This document shows, in pieces, positions 11,135-22,946 of a stretch of 64,000 nt of DNA. Position 1 is the stretch's first letter, and each line of letters begins with the position of its first letter. This stretch comes from Agrypnia vestita. Taxonomy: Eukaryota > Arthropoda > Insecta > Trichoptera > Phryganeidae. The position numbers were made by a program, and so were the translations under genes. The stretch covers positions 1-64,000 of the forward strand of contig JADDOH010011037.1 of NCBI GenBank assembly GCA_016648135.1, given 5' to 3'. Under the pieces are notes generated by a model. It had not been told where the DNA came from. It did not search any database and was given only the letters and a program-made list of their open reading frames with translations.

Positions 11135-12335
11135 AAAGTTTTTGATTTGATTAATTTATTGAGTAAATTGATTTTCTTGTACTGCGAGATATCTTTACGC
11201 TCTTCAGGAGCTTCATACTAAAACAGATCTTCCGCAACATGAAAAATAACATTATTTCATACTTAGGTCATGTTACTTAAAAAAACATGCCTACTGGAGA
11301 AATTTCTAAAAAGAGTAGCTTAAAATAATTATAATAAAATAATTAATGCATACAGGAAATTGAAAAGTTCAGGTAAAAGCCTCCAAGCTTTCATTGGCTT
11401 TTGGATGTCTGGTACGATACACCATTCCTGAAGTTTCTGTTTCTACCTCCTCCATTCATGTGTTGTTATCACACATTGGGCTGTTAATTTTGCGGAAAAC
11501 TTTACTAAGTTCTGCAACCTTCATTCTTACAATTAAGTAGAAAAACAAGCTATAAAAACAGATTGCAATTGAATTTATCATTTATATTATATAGAATAAT
11601 CCTAACAGATTAATTATGAAGTTCTCTTGATTTTAAAAATACCGTTATTATATATTTATTAAAAATCATTACATCAAAGAACTATCACAAACATTTTCAT
11701 TTACTTAAAAGATTCTGTTAGTAATAAATTATGAGTATATACTTTTTAGAAAGCCTTCCCTAGGTATGATAAATTCTTACAAAAAATTTAAAAAAAATCT
11801 AATTTAAAAGTCTAATTAAATCTTCACATAATTGTGACACCTTCCTAAAATTCCACCCTATTTTAGCAAGTTACTAAAGCATATTAAAAATATTTTGTTC
11901 TTTCGTTTTTTACCTAGGACTAAATAAATTGAACCATCTTAAGGAAATGAATTTCCTATTCTGTTCCTCTTTCTATTTATATTCCACTTTTAATATTGTA
12001 AACCGATGAAAGAGGAAATTTAATCAGATCAGTTATAAATTCTGATTGTTACTGTGTTTTAATTCTTACTTTACTACAAATCAATTATTAATTTCACTTT
12101 AATTACCCATATATATTTCAATTATTCGGCTTCGTAATTGTAATAACAGGCTTAACCAAAGTGGTACCAAAAAGTTTTTTCTATTTCCGAAATAAGTTTG
12201 TTCTGTTTGTCCGGGCTCCATAAACAAAATGTAAGAAATATAACAGTTTTTTTCTTATATTGATTTAATTTATTATTTACCAGGCAGATTCAGTCAGTAC
12301 ATTAAAGCATGTGTTTTACGTAAACATGTATAAGA
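11135..12335. other. No gene seen
   Basis: AT-rich. No coding or repeat structure recognised. Confidence 0.5.
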
Positions 12336-12341
12336 ATAATG

Positions 12342-12760
12342 TTTCGTGACCGCCGGGCTGCCGGCCGCGAAATGATTTTGATTGGTCGAAACTGAAGCCC
12401 GACGTATTGTACGCCAACCGTTAGCCAGTATTTGAACCTTTGGTAAATCTGACCAGTGACAGTTGGAAAGTGTATGTGCCGGTGTCTTTTCTACTAAGAA
12501 TTGACATTCCTTTTTCGTGTGGTATCCGAATCCGTCGTAGCATCAGTTCACGTCAGCCTTTCGGAATAGACAGATCGATCTGCTCCGGATTCGATGAAAT
12601 CGGGAGAATTGGAAATTGAATCCGCACTCGACGTAAGTTGGAAGTACAATTTGTCAGCTGTGGATGTAGTTAGCTTCGGCCTAGTGCATTTCGCATGTCA
12701 GGAGATCAATCATTATCGGCGGAGATTAAGAAGGAAAATATTTCTTTCCTAATCCCGACT
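12342..12760 (+). promoter_or_regulatory. Isolated promoter-like island: Inr + DPE, then a 5' splice site
   Basis: CpG-richer island in AT-rich DNA. TCAGTT (12543-12548) matches the arthropod initiator TCAKTY. Taking its A (12545) as +1, AGATC lies at +28 to +32 (12572-12576), which fits the DPE consensus RGWYV at the exact distance required. No TATA is seen, as usual for Inr/DPE promoters. A consensus donor GTAAGT follows at 12633. An ATG at 12594 opens 13 codons in phase to that donor, or 52 codons unspliced to 12752. No downstream exon is recognised in the window. A solo LTR with an Inr/DPE promoter is the main alternative. Confidence 0.45.
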
Positions 12761-12764
12761 CGCG

Positions 12765-14400
12765 TGCGGTGGTGGCAATTTCGTCCATCATCGCACAAAT
12801 AACCTATATTGTTTATTTTTTTATTTTAAAATTAAAAAAAAACGATACTGTTTATCTATACAACGAATATGTACATTAATACAGAACTAAAGTAAAGAAC
12901 AATTGTAGCATTTTGTACATTAATAAAAAATATACAAAAATATTATAGGAAAATTTCAGGGTTTATGCAAATTTATTACTATGATTGTAAGTAATTATTT
13001 TGATTCAATTCATATGTTTTCATTATTTTCTTTTGATCTACAGCATAAGAAAATAATGAAATCTTAATTCTGAGGAATTACCTATTGATTTAAATAATTC
13101 TAGTTTATTATTACTCATATGTTTTTATTTATTAACACCCCACAGGGATTTTACTAACAGATTTGTAAAATAAAATTAGTATATATTACATTTATCTTTT
13201 TAAATAATAAATTAATAAAGTTAAATATAATATAAAGTAAAAAGCAATTATATAAACATATTAAACAACATATAAATTTATATAAACATATTAAAAGCTT
13301 AAGGAAAACATAATAAATAGAAATTCAAAAACGAAAAAAGTAATAGTATAGAATGAAAAGCAAAAGCACAAGCTTAGAAAGTCACAATTTAATAAAAAAA
13401 TTATTGTTAGTTGTCTCACTTAACCAACAATCAATAAACAAATACAAATCAATTATTTAGGTCCAATTTGACATAATATTTGACTACTAGTAATTTTTCA
13501 ATGAACCTTTTAAAATATGTCTAAATGTCTAACACTAAGTGAAGATTTTAAAACTGCAGTCCAATTATTTTTAATTAATTTATTAAAGTATTTTTATTTT
13601 ATTTATTTATTAATTTTAAAAAAATTCTAGTAAAATTAATCCTAAAAAATGTCTGTTATGTATCATAGTAAAAATTATGGATTTTCAAAAATGTAAATTT
13701 GTGAGTATTTACTGTCATTTTTTCATCCTTTCTTATTTCTATTTTTATGTTATTTTTATTATTATTGTTAGATTTACATTATATTATTAGATTTTTGTGA
13801 TTTTGACATCTCCCTGAATGGCAGGCATTCTATGTTCGGCTCCAGCTTCAAATCCTGAGACACCTAACAATTTTATCGGACATGAAGACATTAAGGAAAA
13901 ATATATGATTAAAGGAGGATTGGGCGGTAGTTAAAATGATGGAGAGACCTGATAACATCTTTTAAGTAGAGGCTAGTCATGTGATACACCAGAAACCCCT
14001 CATAGCGAAATGTGTGTAGATAGATCATCCAAGCGATGATCCGCATTTGGTCGCAGTTTCACTATCATGACTGTTTGAGGGTAAGTCGAAGATGAATAAG
14101 GGCACGTCTCGTGCAATTGAATTTCAGCGTAATATTACATTAAGCAATATAACTACTCAAAACTATTTCAATAATTATGGATCAGTGATCATTTGCGCTC
14201 GTCCGTCTTAATATAACCTTCATCCCCGGCACATGCAGAATTGTTTCGTCACAACTATAACATAACAATTAGAGAACTTTCTAGTTTCTATAACGACCGA
14301 ATACCTAGGAGTGGTATCAGAAGTACGGGGAATTTACAACATATGTAGCGGAAATATATTTTATAGATAGTATAGATCATATTTGCTTTCAATCGTATTC
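12765..14400. other. No gene seen
   Basis: 12.8-13.8 kb is very AT-rich. 13.84-14.35 kb is more balanced but has no recognisable ORF. Confidence 0.45.
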
Positions 14401-14465
14401 GATTGGGTAATTTTGGTATTTTGTAATTTGGTAATTTGGTGGGTAACACTTGGGTAATTTGGACC
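14401..14465 (+). repeat. Imperfect minisatellite of a GGTAATTT-type unit
   Basis: About five imperfect repeats of (T)GGTAATTT immediately left of the hAT-like element. Confidence 0.6.
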
Positions 14466-14503
14466 TAAAATCGTCCCCATTAATAAAAATTTCGAATGTG
14501 CAT

Positions 14504-17157
14504 TAGGGTGGGCCAAAAATTTTTTTTTGTCATTTCTTAAGGGACACATCGATAAAAAGGTGTCAAATGGTCTCAAACTAACATATGTAAAATATCATTA
14601 TATTCTGATAAGTCTAACTGCCTCCGGATTGATGACGATTTTTCTTTTTTTTCGAGATATGTTCTCATTAGGATTCCAACCAATAAACGTAATTTTCTTC
14701 ACTGTATATACATATGTATATGTAAGTGGGTTGAGTGTGGGAAAGTCGAGGAACACCTAGGGTGTACGTGCACCCTGTTTACGTGTTTAGTCAGTGTCAG
14801 TATATCTCTGGCCGCAATTAGACGAGGTTGTGTCGGGCTCGTCTTCCTTATTTCTAGTATGGTTCGTACACGTCCAAAGTGGATATGTCCGTTGTTTGGT
14901 GATTCAAGTGATATTAAAAGTAATATGTTACTAACCTGTGAAGATGTTATAAAGTTCTGAGTGGAATCGGCATAAGATAAAACGTGATAATGAAAATAAT
15001 AATGAACCCACTTACTTAGGAAATAGAGAATATTATCGTTGCAAAAATTGAAGAAATAAAGTCGCGAGCTTGTATTCCTACTGTTCAAAAAAACGAGGGA
15101 AATTGACGTCGAGGAGGTATCATCTGAAATTCAAAAAACTTTGAAAACCATCCTCAAATGCCAAAGAAGAAATTCGAAGAATTTCGCCGTACCAGTTAAA
15201 TATTGTTTGAAATTTCGTCCTGTAAGTGTAAGAATAGTAACGAATGCATTTGCTCCAGATAGAAAAGTGTATCAGTGAGAGAGAAAAGATTCCTAATCGA
15301 CCAACAAACCACTAGAAGACTGATTATACAAACCTTAGATATTGTGACAACGAATAAAATAACACTTGAAAAAGGAAAATGCTCAGACAAAAATCATAGT
15401 TTCGGCTTCAAAAAGAAAGAACAGCAAAGCTTAATGCATATACTTTATTTGAATCCAGTCTATCGGGTATTGACAATGTATTCCAGCCACAGACACAAGT
15501 CTTAATATCAGTGGCCCCTGTCGATATAGTCGAAAAGCCTACCGCTAAAAATATCATAGTAGACTACGCTTTACTTTCAAGAACGTGTGATAGATACGGG
15601 ATATAAGACAGGGCTGGGGCAGTTATTACTTCAGTTGATAAAAATAAACTTCACTGGAAATGCACGGTAGCACAAAAATTGGCCGCCGAAAAAGACAAAT
15701 TCCTCCAAATATATGCTTTATATTTTGATGGACGGAAAGATAATACTTTAATTAAATCTGAAAAAGTCGGAAAAATTTACAGGCACGTATTCTTGAAGAG
15801 CATATTTCATTAATAATAGAACCAGAGACGAAGTTCTTGGTTTATATTGCATAGACCGAGCCGATTTTTTTGAAATCAGAAATATCTATGAAGTCTTTGT
15901 TGCCTGTTGCATATGATGGAACATTGCAGAGGATTATCTGCCTTCTTCATGTAAATGGAGTACCGTTTCGGTACTTGTTTCTACATATTGATGGTGGCAC
16001 ATCGGTACCAAAAACATTTTCAGGGAGAATCGGTAAAGATCTAGAAGTATGTGAAAAAAGGCCCGTTGTTCGATTTCAACAGAGTAACCCGAGTTTTCTG
16101 TTCAAGGTATTAGCTCTGACTAAACATATTTATTCTGAATAGTCTCAGCGATTACAACAGGCATTTTTCCTAAGGATTTAGTTTAGGCAAAATGTCTCAC
16201 GCCCGATAGCTAACTCGTTCTTATCGAATTCTGCTTTGTATGTATGTTTTGTATGTGAATTGTATGTTTCGATGGAATGTCGTTCTAAAAACTTAGTAAT
16301 TCTTGCAACGTATGTCGTCAAGGCTTACACACTCCAACATGGTTTGCTATAAAAATTCACCCTTCCTGTAAAGATGGAGCACGGCACCTGTTCAAACACA
16401 TCACTGCAATAGGATATTTGTCCACAGCCATTATAAAATCTGTAATTCAATGAAACACTTACTTGGCACAATCTGATAATTCATTAATCGCAATGCTGAC
16501 TGAGTTGTTTCAACTACCTACTATAAAATTGGATGCACTGTCTTATACAGATCTCATTAACTGGCAGGAGAATATATCCAATCCATCAATATTGAAATCC
16601 ATACCTGACGAAAACATTCAACTGTTTGTCATCCAAAAAGCAGAAAGAGAACTCTCATTACTACGCCTGACATGCCGCAAAAAAGCCGTTGAAAGGGCAG
16701 TCAAGATTGTGACAGAAGCTTCAGCCACATTGTGCAAAAAATCTGAGAGAGAAGGCTCCATAAAAAACAAAATATTATCGCGGAAAGACATGCCGAAATT
16801 CGATAATATGAAGGATTTTTCCGCTATTTCAAACAATATAAAAAATAATAATATTAATGCCATTTTTGTAAAAATTTACTTATAATAAATCAATTTAACT
16901 CGTACAAGTATATTTCGTTTTATTATTTAACTTTTTACGCATTTTTAAACTTTTTAAATCTTGTTGTAAAGACTTGTCAAAAATGAGATTTTTTTCTAAA
17001 ATACGTGTTCTTTAAAGTCTATCCGGAGGCAGAAGATGATATCCCATTGTAATGAAATTTTATAAGTGAGCTAAAAACATCATTTAGCACCCTTTTCTTG
17101 ATGTGCCTAATAGAAATCATAAAAAAAATTTTCTTCATACAACGGTGGCCCACCCTA
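14504..17157 (+). mobile_element. hAT-like DNA transposon, dead copy with intact ends
   Basis: Ends are TAGGGTGGGCCA at 14504 and its inverse at 17157, flanked by an exact 8-bp duplication ATGTGCAT (14496-14503 and 17158-17165), the hallmark length for hAT transposons. Subterminal blocks are also inverted copies, for example GCCTCCGGAT near 14620 and ATCCGGAGGC near 17020. Length is 2654 bp. The interior carries a broken transposase-like reading frame, plus orientation. Confidence 0.75.
14880..16885 (+). pseudogene. hAT-like transposase-like pseudogene
   Basis: Pieces of one protein appear in different frames with stops between them. Recognisable blocks are MLLTCEDVIKF (about 14925), FLIDQQTTRRLIIQTLDI (about 15287-15340), ICLLHVNGVPFRYLFLHIDG (about 15938) followed by FSGRIGKDLEVCEKRPVV, LVILATYVVKAYT (about 16300), and a C-terminal part at 16463-16885. 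From memory of the family, these blocks occur in this order in long uncharacterised transposon proteins common in arthropods. Several stops and frameshifts make it non-functional. Assignment to hAT rests mainly on the 8-bp duplication. Confidence 0.6.
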
Positions 17158-17339
17158 ATGTGCATCCATACTTTCTATCCAATAGCTGATCTTTTAACGT
17201 TTCAAAATTATAATATTTTCAAAAAACGCTTTTTCAATAAAATTCCTACTATGAATTAGATTTTAAATATTTAGATTTTTAATTTTCAATCCATTACTTT
17301 ATCGCATATGTTATTAGTATTAATCATTAATCAAAATAT

Positions 17340-17500
17340 ATAACTCTCTCCATAACAATGTCCGTCACTAACGCTACCAGATGACACAAATTATAATGAA
17401 GTGTATAAAATGAGGAATTACAAAAAATACAATTTTCTACGTAACAATGTCCGCCACTTACGCTACCAGATGGCTTAAATAATAATACAGTGTAATATAT
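17340..17500 (+). repeat. Two-copy tandem duplication of about 110 bp
   Basis: AACAATGTCCGTCACTAACG ... CTACCAGATGAC at 17355 recurs as AACAATGTCCGCCACTTACG ... CTACCAGATGGC at 17443. Confidence 0.7.
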
Positions 17501-17524
17501 TATTCTCCATTTCATTACACACAC

Positions 17525-18405
17525 AATTTGTTTGAACAGCTGACGTTCATTTATAAGCTTTTTCTAAAACTTGTGTTCTTGAAAACTTATATTAATTATT
17601 TCATTTTTTATGGGATCACTATTAAATATAATAAGCATAAATAGCATAAGAATATACGAGCCGATTGCTAGTAAAAACAAGAATACTCATCTAGAAAAGA
17701 CAAACTGTTTTATTTATTTTTCCAAATGTCATTTTTCAAATTCTAATGGTGATATTACACTGCCATCATTTAAATGTTATATTTACATTTCATAAGTACA
17801 GTAGATTTATATATATACAATTTTCTCTAGACATGACTTATTGGACTTACCTGCCAAAACAATAAATTATGATCCAACAATTAAATGAAAAGGAACTGAA
17901 AATAACATTCTTATCTGTTACAGTATCATGAAACATTACTCAGTATAAAAATAATCCTATAAAGTATTATTGAATGATTGAATCCAATACCAGTTGTAAA
18001 TATTAACGTAGCTTTAATATTTGAGAAACCTTTTTCACTTACCGAAAGGTCAAGTCCTAAAGAGCTCAAAATTATTTGCTTTCTTTTACATAATGTAGTA
18101 GACTTTATGACAGACTTTAATATCAGAAATAGAGATTATACGTCATATATAACGTTCAAGAACGTTACTTAAAAATACTTTTGTCGAGTTAAGATGACAA
18201 TGCTCTCTCACTAATGGTTCGCTACATTTTTCTCGACAAAGAAAGAAGTATAGAAAATATAATGTTTAAATGAATTATTAGCGGAGACAAGAGAATCTTA
18301 AGTACCGCGCTCGGCGTTTTATAGACATCTCCTTTTTTATATTTAATTTATTATTTAAATTGATGTGAGTTTGCTTTCAAAATAGATCAGAGTTTAAATA
18401 CTTAT
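17525..18405. other. No gene seen
   Basis: AT-rich, with only small unassigned frames. Confidence 0.5.
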
Positions 18406-18410
18406 TGTTT

Positions 18411-18860
18411 TTCTTTTATTCCTCAGCCTCCTCTCCAGGCTGAATGTAGGCCTCTTCTAAGGTCTCCAATCTTATTTTCTTTGGTCTTTTCTAATCCACC
18501 CACTACCCGCGATAGGTGTAATATAATCGGCCCACGTTTTCTGAGGACGACATCATCTTCTTTTTACGTCCCATGGTCTCCACTGCAGAATTTTGGGTGT
18601 CCAACTATCTGTTCCTATCTGTTCCCTGTCTGACCAATATGATCTGGTCATTTCCATTTTAATTTGGCATTCCGATCTGTCATATCGACAACATTTTTCC
18701 GGCGTCTTATTTCCTCGTTTCTGATTCTCAAACTTGGGCCTATCATTTGTCTGTCCATAGATCGCAACCACATCTTAGTTTATGTATGATCCTCGCAGTA
18801 AGCATGATAGTTTCCAGACCATATATATTTACAGGGAAGATGCACGTTTCAAACACACTA
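18411..18860 (-). pseudogene. Non-LTR retrotransposon reverse-transcriptase C-terminal fragment
   Basis: The minus strand in mixed frames gives IYGLETIMLTARIIHKLR, RSMDRQMIGPSLRIRNEEIR, KLKWKWPDHIG and LETLEEAYIQPGEE. This is the characteristic end of RTE-like insect LINEs ('KLKW.WAGH', 'LGEAYIQ'). Several frameshifts separate the blocks, so it is a dead 5'-truncated copy. Confidence 0.6.
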
Positions 18861-18864
18861 AAGA

Positions 18865-20395
18865 GGGGGGAAGTAAATTTAGCTTATGTTAACCATAGGC
18901 TACAATTACCTCCTCCCCCTTTATTCCACCCTCTCGCTGCGATATTTTTTTCTACTATCTATAAATCTACACCGTTTGACCGATCTTAGCCAAATTTTGC
19001 ACATTCATTCTTTAGGACCTAGCGGAAAACATACGCCACATTTCACCAAATATGTAAAGTCATTCCCACTACTCTCCCGGACATCTCATCCACTTCCTGC
19101 CTGGGTTAAATGAAAAAATTGATATTATTTAACGGTATTGCAAAACAATGGCACTTTCCGGCCGTATTTATTTTAACTAAATCTGTTGGATACAGACTGC
19201 TAGTATATTATAAATAAATGAATTAATAATAATTAATAATGGCATGGATGTTGAGTCGGAGTTCTTTGATTTATACACATTAAAAGTGATATTATGTGAA
19301 TATTAAAATTTCAACTTGAATCGTGTTGATAGTTGAATTTTGAATTGTCTCGCGAATAATTCATTTGAATTCCTCTCGACAATATTTGAGCCAACCAAAA
19401 TGCTGCCGTGTCACATTTCACACGTACCGGATCATTGCATAAATCATATTTTCTATTTTTACACGTTTCTCGTACTATTAACATACCTACCTACGACATT
19501 TTTTATTCTAAGTCCCAATTAAAATGGGTTTGAAATATATCTCAAAAAGTTGAAAGTAAATAATTGTTTTTATCGCCAATAAAAGTCTCAAAACAAAAAC
19601 ACAAAACATATTTAGGTAATATTTCTGTTCACAGGTACTTATTTCTGTATAATAGCTTACATAGAGCTAGAAAGTTAATAATAAAACAGGTCACTGCCAA
19701 GATTTTGCCATCTGTGCTTTGACAACTGCCTGACCTATATGTTTGTCGCGTAGAATTGAGAAATGGTTTCAGATGTTCTGGTCACATGAAACTTTTGAGT
19801 GACAAGAGTGTCGAGCAATTATCCTTGATAGTTTCTGGATTTTGAACCGTCTAGATCTATGGATGCGTGGTTTTCTGTGTATGTCAAAGCTATTGCTACA
19901 AACCACAGATTCTTTCCCCACATCGGACAGACGGTTAAATTTAAGCGGCAGACTAAAGTTATATCGGATATAATATATTTATTTGTGCGTGTGATTTTGC
20001 GTGTTTGTAAGAATTTGCAATCAACCGGCAGATTAATAGAAGTATCAATTTCAGTAGAGAATTTTCGTGTTTAAGTTTTCTTATAGACAGCCCAGAATCC
20101 CGTGTAAAATCAAGAGATTTGCCCCTAGAAATAGGATACTTCAGAAAATACGACGCAATATCCGCAAACAAAAACAGAAACCTCATACAATCAGGTAAAT
20201 CAAATATTCTTTTATAATCTTTAAAATCATGGGATAATTTAATAAAATATTAATGTATTTTTTTGTATTATTGAGCAAAACATATGTCCGCAGGAATCGG
20301 CTAATATTACGTATTTATGTAACTACACTAAAAATTTGTATTTAATTTCTCCCCTGCATACCTACCAAATAAATTCTAATACCACTCAAACCTCT
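18865..20395. other. No gene seen; repeat-like segment at 18940-19110
   Basis: 'ACACCGTTTGACCGATCTTA' at about 18969 followed by GCCAAATTTTGCACA resembles a motif often met in insect interspersed repeats. The rest is AT-rich without recognisable coding content. Confidence 0.35.
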
Positions 20396-20399
20396 TTCT

Positions 20400-20550
20400 G
20401 GATCACTTACATACATCTATTCTTGTAACACTCTTCCCACCAATACTATTCAACAAACAAAACTTGTCCTGATGAAGATATGGGTACACCTCTAAACCGG
20501 TAGACTAAAATCTCCATATTTGGTTTTATACTAACATAACTAACATTTTG
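20400..20550 (+). mobile_element. Penelope-like terminal fragment with hammerhead-like core
   Basis: Intact CTGATGA (20469-20475), a weak stem II, then AAACCGGTA (20494-20502), where GAAACCGGTA is expected. GTC before and GAC after can form a 3-bp stem I. The downstream ACTAACATAACTAACATTTTG block is shared with 11.1 kb. Confidence 0.5.
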
Positions 20551-20616
20551 TCAAAGCTAACTTGACTCATAAAAATTTACGTAGTATACATTTATTTTGT
20601 TTTGTTTATAAGTAAA

Positions 20617-21072
20617 ACTAGCTGTGCCTGCGCGGCTTCGCACGCGTGAACCTTGTAGAACATTCTCCTTCGATAAATTATTTTTCGAATATAAAGGAAC
20701 CTTTTAGACATACCGACATAATCCGCCACTCAGTTTAGAACCTTATAGAACTTTCGGATATTTTCTAGAACCTTCTCCTTCCAGAACATTCTAGAGAACG
20801 CTTTTCCGGAACCTTCTAGTTTCACCGACACAGTCGATGTGCCTATTTTGAAACAATCTGAAGCATTTGCAGCCTTCCCATAACAAAACAATGTGCTAGA
20901 AAGCACATTTTCGTCACCCACTCCCTCCCACGCACAGCCACCCCTACCAAAATCTCACATTTTTAATATGACACCAAGGGCCATCTACCACCATAACAAC
21001 CAGGGGGTGGTAGTATCTGGTTGTGAAGAAAACTTGGCGGATAGGGAAACACGGGTTTCTTTTTATATATAT
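20617..21072 (+). repeat. HSE-rich SINE-like repeat, copy A
   Basis: Starts with ACTAGCTGTGCCTGCGCGGC, carries a middle section of GAA/TTC units, then a hairpin-prone 'CCACCACCATAAC' section, and ends in a TATATATA tract. Copies B, C and D share this order. No ORF. A related GC-rich start box is widespread in arthropod repeats; I do not know a name for this exact family. Confidence 0.75.
20738..20820 (+). promoter_or_regulatory. Heat-shock-element array in copy A
   Basis: GAA/TTC units at 5-bp steps: 20738 GAA, 20743 TTA, 20748 GAA, 20753 TTC, 20758 GGA, 20763 TTC, 20768 GAA, 20773 TTC. A second phase follows: 20779 TTC, 20784 GAA, 20789 TTC, 20794 GAG. This matches the HSF binding consensus nGAAnnTTCnnGAAn. 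Confidence 0.55.
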
Positions 21073-21084
21073 ACTAGCTGTGCC

Positions 21085-22226
21085 TAACTCTGCCAATGCC
21101 GGTCCCAAGCCCGGATGCAAAAGAAGGAGGGTTCGTGGGTAAAGTCAGCTGCCTGCCTGCGGTAAAAAAGTAGCAAGCTCACAGTCCGGAACACCAAGCC
21201 TCGGAACACAGTGGATCCAAAAAACCGACCAAAGCACAAGCGGAAAAAGATGTACCACTACCCATCATCAAGGCTATTCATAACTTGAATACTAGCAACA
21301 AAATGCGCATAAAAGTAAACAATGATCTATCGAAAGAAATCCCAGCCGCAGTAGGCATCAGACAGGGAGATAGCTTGAGCCCCTTCTTATTCAATATCAT
21401 CATGGATAAGCTAATAGAAGATGTCAAAACAATGAATCTAGGCTACAACATGGGAGACAAAAAGATAGATATAATATGTTATGCTGATGATGCGGTATTA
21501 AAAGCCAACTCCAAAGACGATCTTCAAAAACTTCTGCACAAATTCCATATATCTTCACAAAGATTCAACATGAAAATCTCCGTAGCTAAGACTAAGAGCA
21601 TGGTGACATCAAAACTGCCAATACCATGCGAGCTTGCAATTGACGATAAAATAATAGAGCAAGTAACGAGCTTCAAGTACTTGGGTGTCGAGATATCCAG
21701 CAGTAACGACCTTTACGAAGAAGTAAGAGAGCAAGCAAACAAAGCCGCAACTATTGCTGGATGCTTGAGAAATGCTGTCTGGAGAAACAAACATATGCTC
21801 CAGGAGAGCAAAGTGAAGATATACAAGATCTGTGTCCGCCCAATCATGACGTACGGTATCGAGACAAGGGCTGACACTACCAGAACAAAAAATCTCCTAA
21901 GAACAACTGAGATGAAGACTCTCCGACCCATTGCGGGACGGACAATCCGAGACCGAGCGAGGAATTCCGAAATACGAAGGACTTGTGACGTCGAGGATAT
22001 TGTCCGATGGGGAAGATCTAGAAGACGTTACTGGAGAGATCATGTGGAGAGAGCTTGTACTGAGAGAGTAGTGAGCATAGCAGCGAACAAGCTGCCGTCT
22101 GGTACCAGACTCCCAGGAAGACCGCATAAAGGATGGCGAGATAGCTGGACATCTGTATCCCAGGAACAGGCTCCGAGCAATGACAGGACGCAGTCCTAGA
22201 TGAAGCAGAACAAGAAGAAGAAGAAG
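21085..22226 (+). mobile_element. RTE-type LINE insertion with 12-bp target duplication
   Basis: Flanked by exact ACTAGCTGTGCC duplications (21073-21084, 22227-22238). It ends in a GAA-rich tail (AAGAAGAAGAAGAAG), typical of RTE elements. The first 170 bp look like a 5' leader, and the coding part begins directly in the reverse-transcriptase palm, so the copy has lost its endonuclease and fingers by internal deletion. Confidence 0.8.
21240..22199 (+). pseudogene. RTE reverse transcriptase, C-terminal two-thirds
   Basis: Uninterrupted frame to the stop at 22199. Motifs: GIRQGDSLSPFLFNIIMDKL (about 21357), catalytic YADD in ICYADDAVL (about 21480), FKYLGVEI (about 21670), and the RTE-type tail LPGRPHKGWRDSW. 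The upstream endonuclease and first palm aspartate are missing, so the protein cannot be active on its own. The lack of stops suggests a fairly recent insertion. There is no natural start; codons are open upstream of 21285. Confidence 0.8.
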
Positions 22227-22852
22227 ACTAGCTGTGCCCGCGCGGCTTCGCACGCGTAGATTTTTAAAACACTGTTTGGATCGTTATAGAACTTTCGCGA
22301 ACCTTCTATAACATTCTCCTTTCATAAATTTCAAAAAATTCGAATGTACAGGAACCTTTTAGACACACCGACTCATTCCGCCAGTCTGTTTAGAACCTTA
22401 TAGAACTTTCCGGAATTTTCTAAAACCTTCTCCTTCCAGAACTTTCTAGAGCAGGTTTTTTCGGAACCTTCTAGACTCACCGACACAGTCAGCGCGCCTA
22501 TTTTGAAACAATCTGAAGCATTTGCAGCCTTTCCATAACAAAAGAATGTGCTAGAAAGCACATTTTCGTCACCCACTCCCACCCACGCACAGCCACCCCC
22601 ACCAAACTCGCATATTTTCGATATGACACCAAGAGCTATCCACCACCATAACCATCGGTGGGTGGCTGTGGCTGGTTGTGGAGAAAACTTGCCGGATAGG
22701 GAAACACGGATTTCGATATAATATATACTATATGTTACCCATTAATACGACGAGAACTTAATAAGAATGTTCTTAGGTTTTCACGGCCACTCAGAATCTT
22801 CAAGTTTGTGTTTACTGGGGTATTATGCCGTGTTGTTACGACCTTTCGGGCC

Positions 22853-22887
22853 GACGTTTCGGATCCCATTGCAGGGTCCATCATCAG
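22853..22887 (-). ncRNA. Hammerhead-ribozyme-like motif with intact core
   Basis: Minus strand: CTGATGA (22887-22881), stem II GGA-CCC/GGG-TCC with a bulge, then GAAACGTC (22860-22853). Stem I can start with GCC before the core and GGC after the GTC triplet. Stem III is the self-complementary ACGT, so efficient folding may need two copies. All conserved core bases are present. Confidence 0.65.
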
Positions 22888-22915
22888 GGCTGATGTATAT
22901 CAACACATCAACGCC

Positions 22916-22946
22916 CTGATGACCCTGCAATGGGATACGAAACGTC
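22916..22946 (+). ncRNA. Hammerhead-ribozyme-like motif with intact core (partner)
   Basis: Plus strand: CTGATGA (22916-22922), CCC/GGG stem II with an extra ATAC, then GAAACGTC (22939-22946). The same GCC/GGC stem I start. Compared with its partner, stem II has lost about four bases on the 5' side. Confidence 0.6.

Larger units (their letters stand above)
21073..22733 (+). repeat. HSE-rich SINE-like repeat, copy B, split by an RTE insertion
   Basis: Its first 12 bases (ACTAGCTGTGCC, 21073-21084) are followed by an RTE LINE and then repeated at 22227-22238, where the rest of the repeat resumes and runs to a TA-rich end near 22733. It lies directly behind copy A. HSE units at 22289 GAA, 22294 TTC, 22299 GAA, 22304 TTC, 22309 TAA, 22314 TTC. 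Confidence 0.8.
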
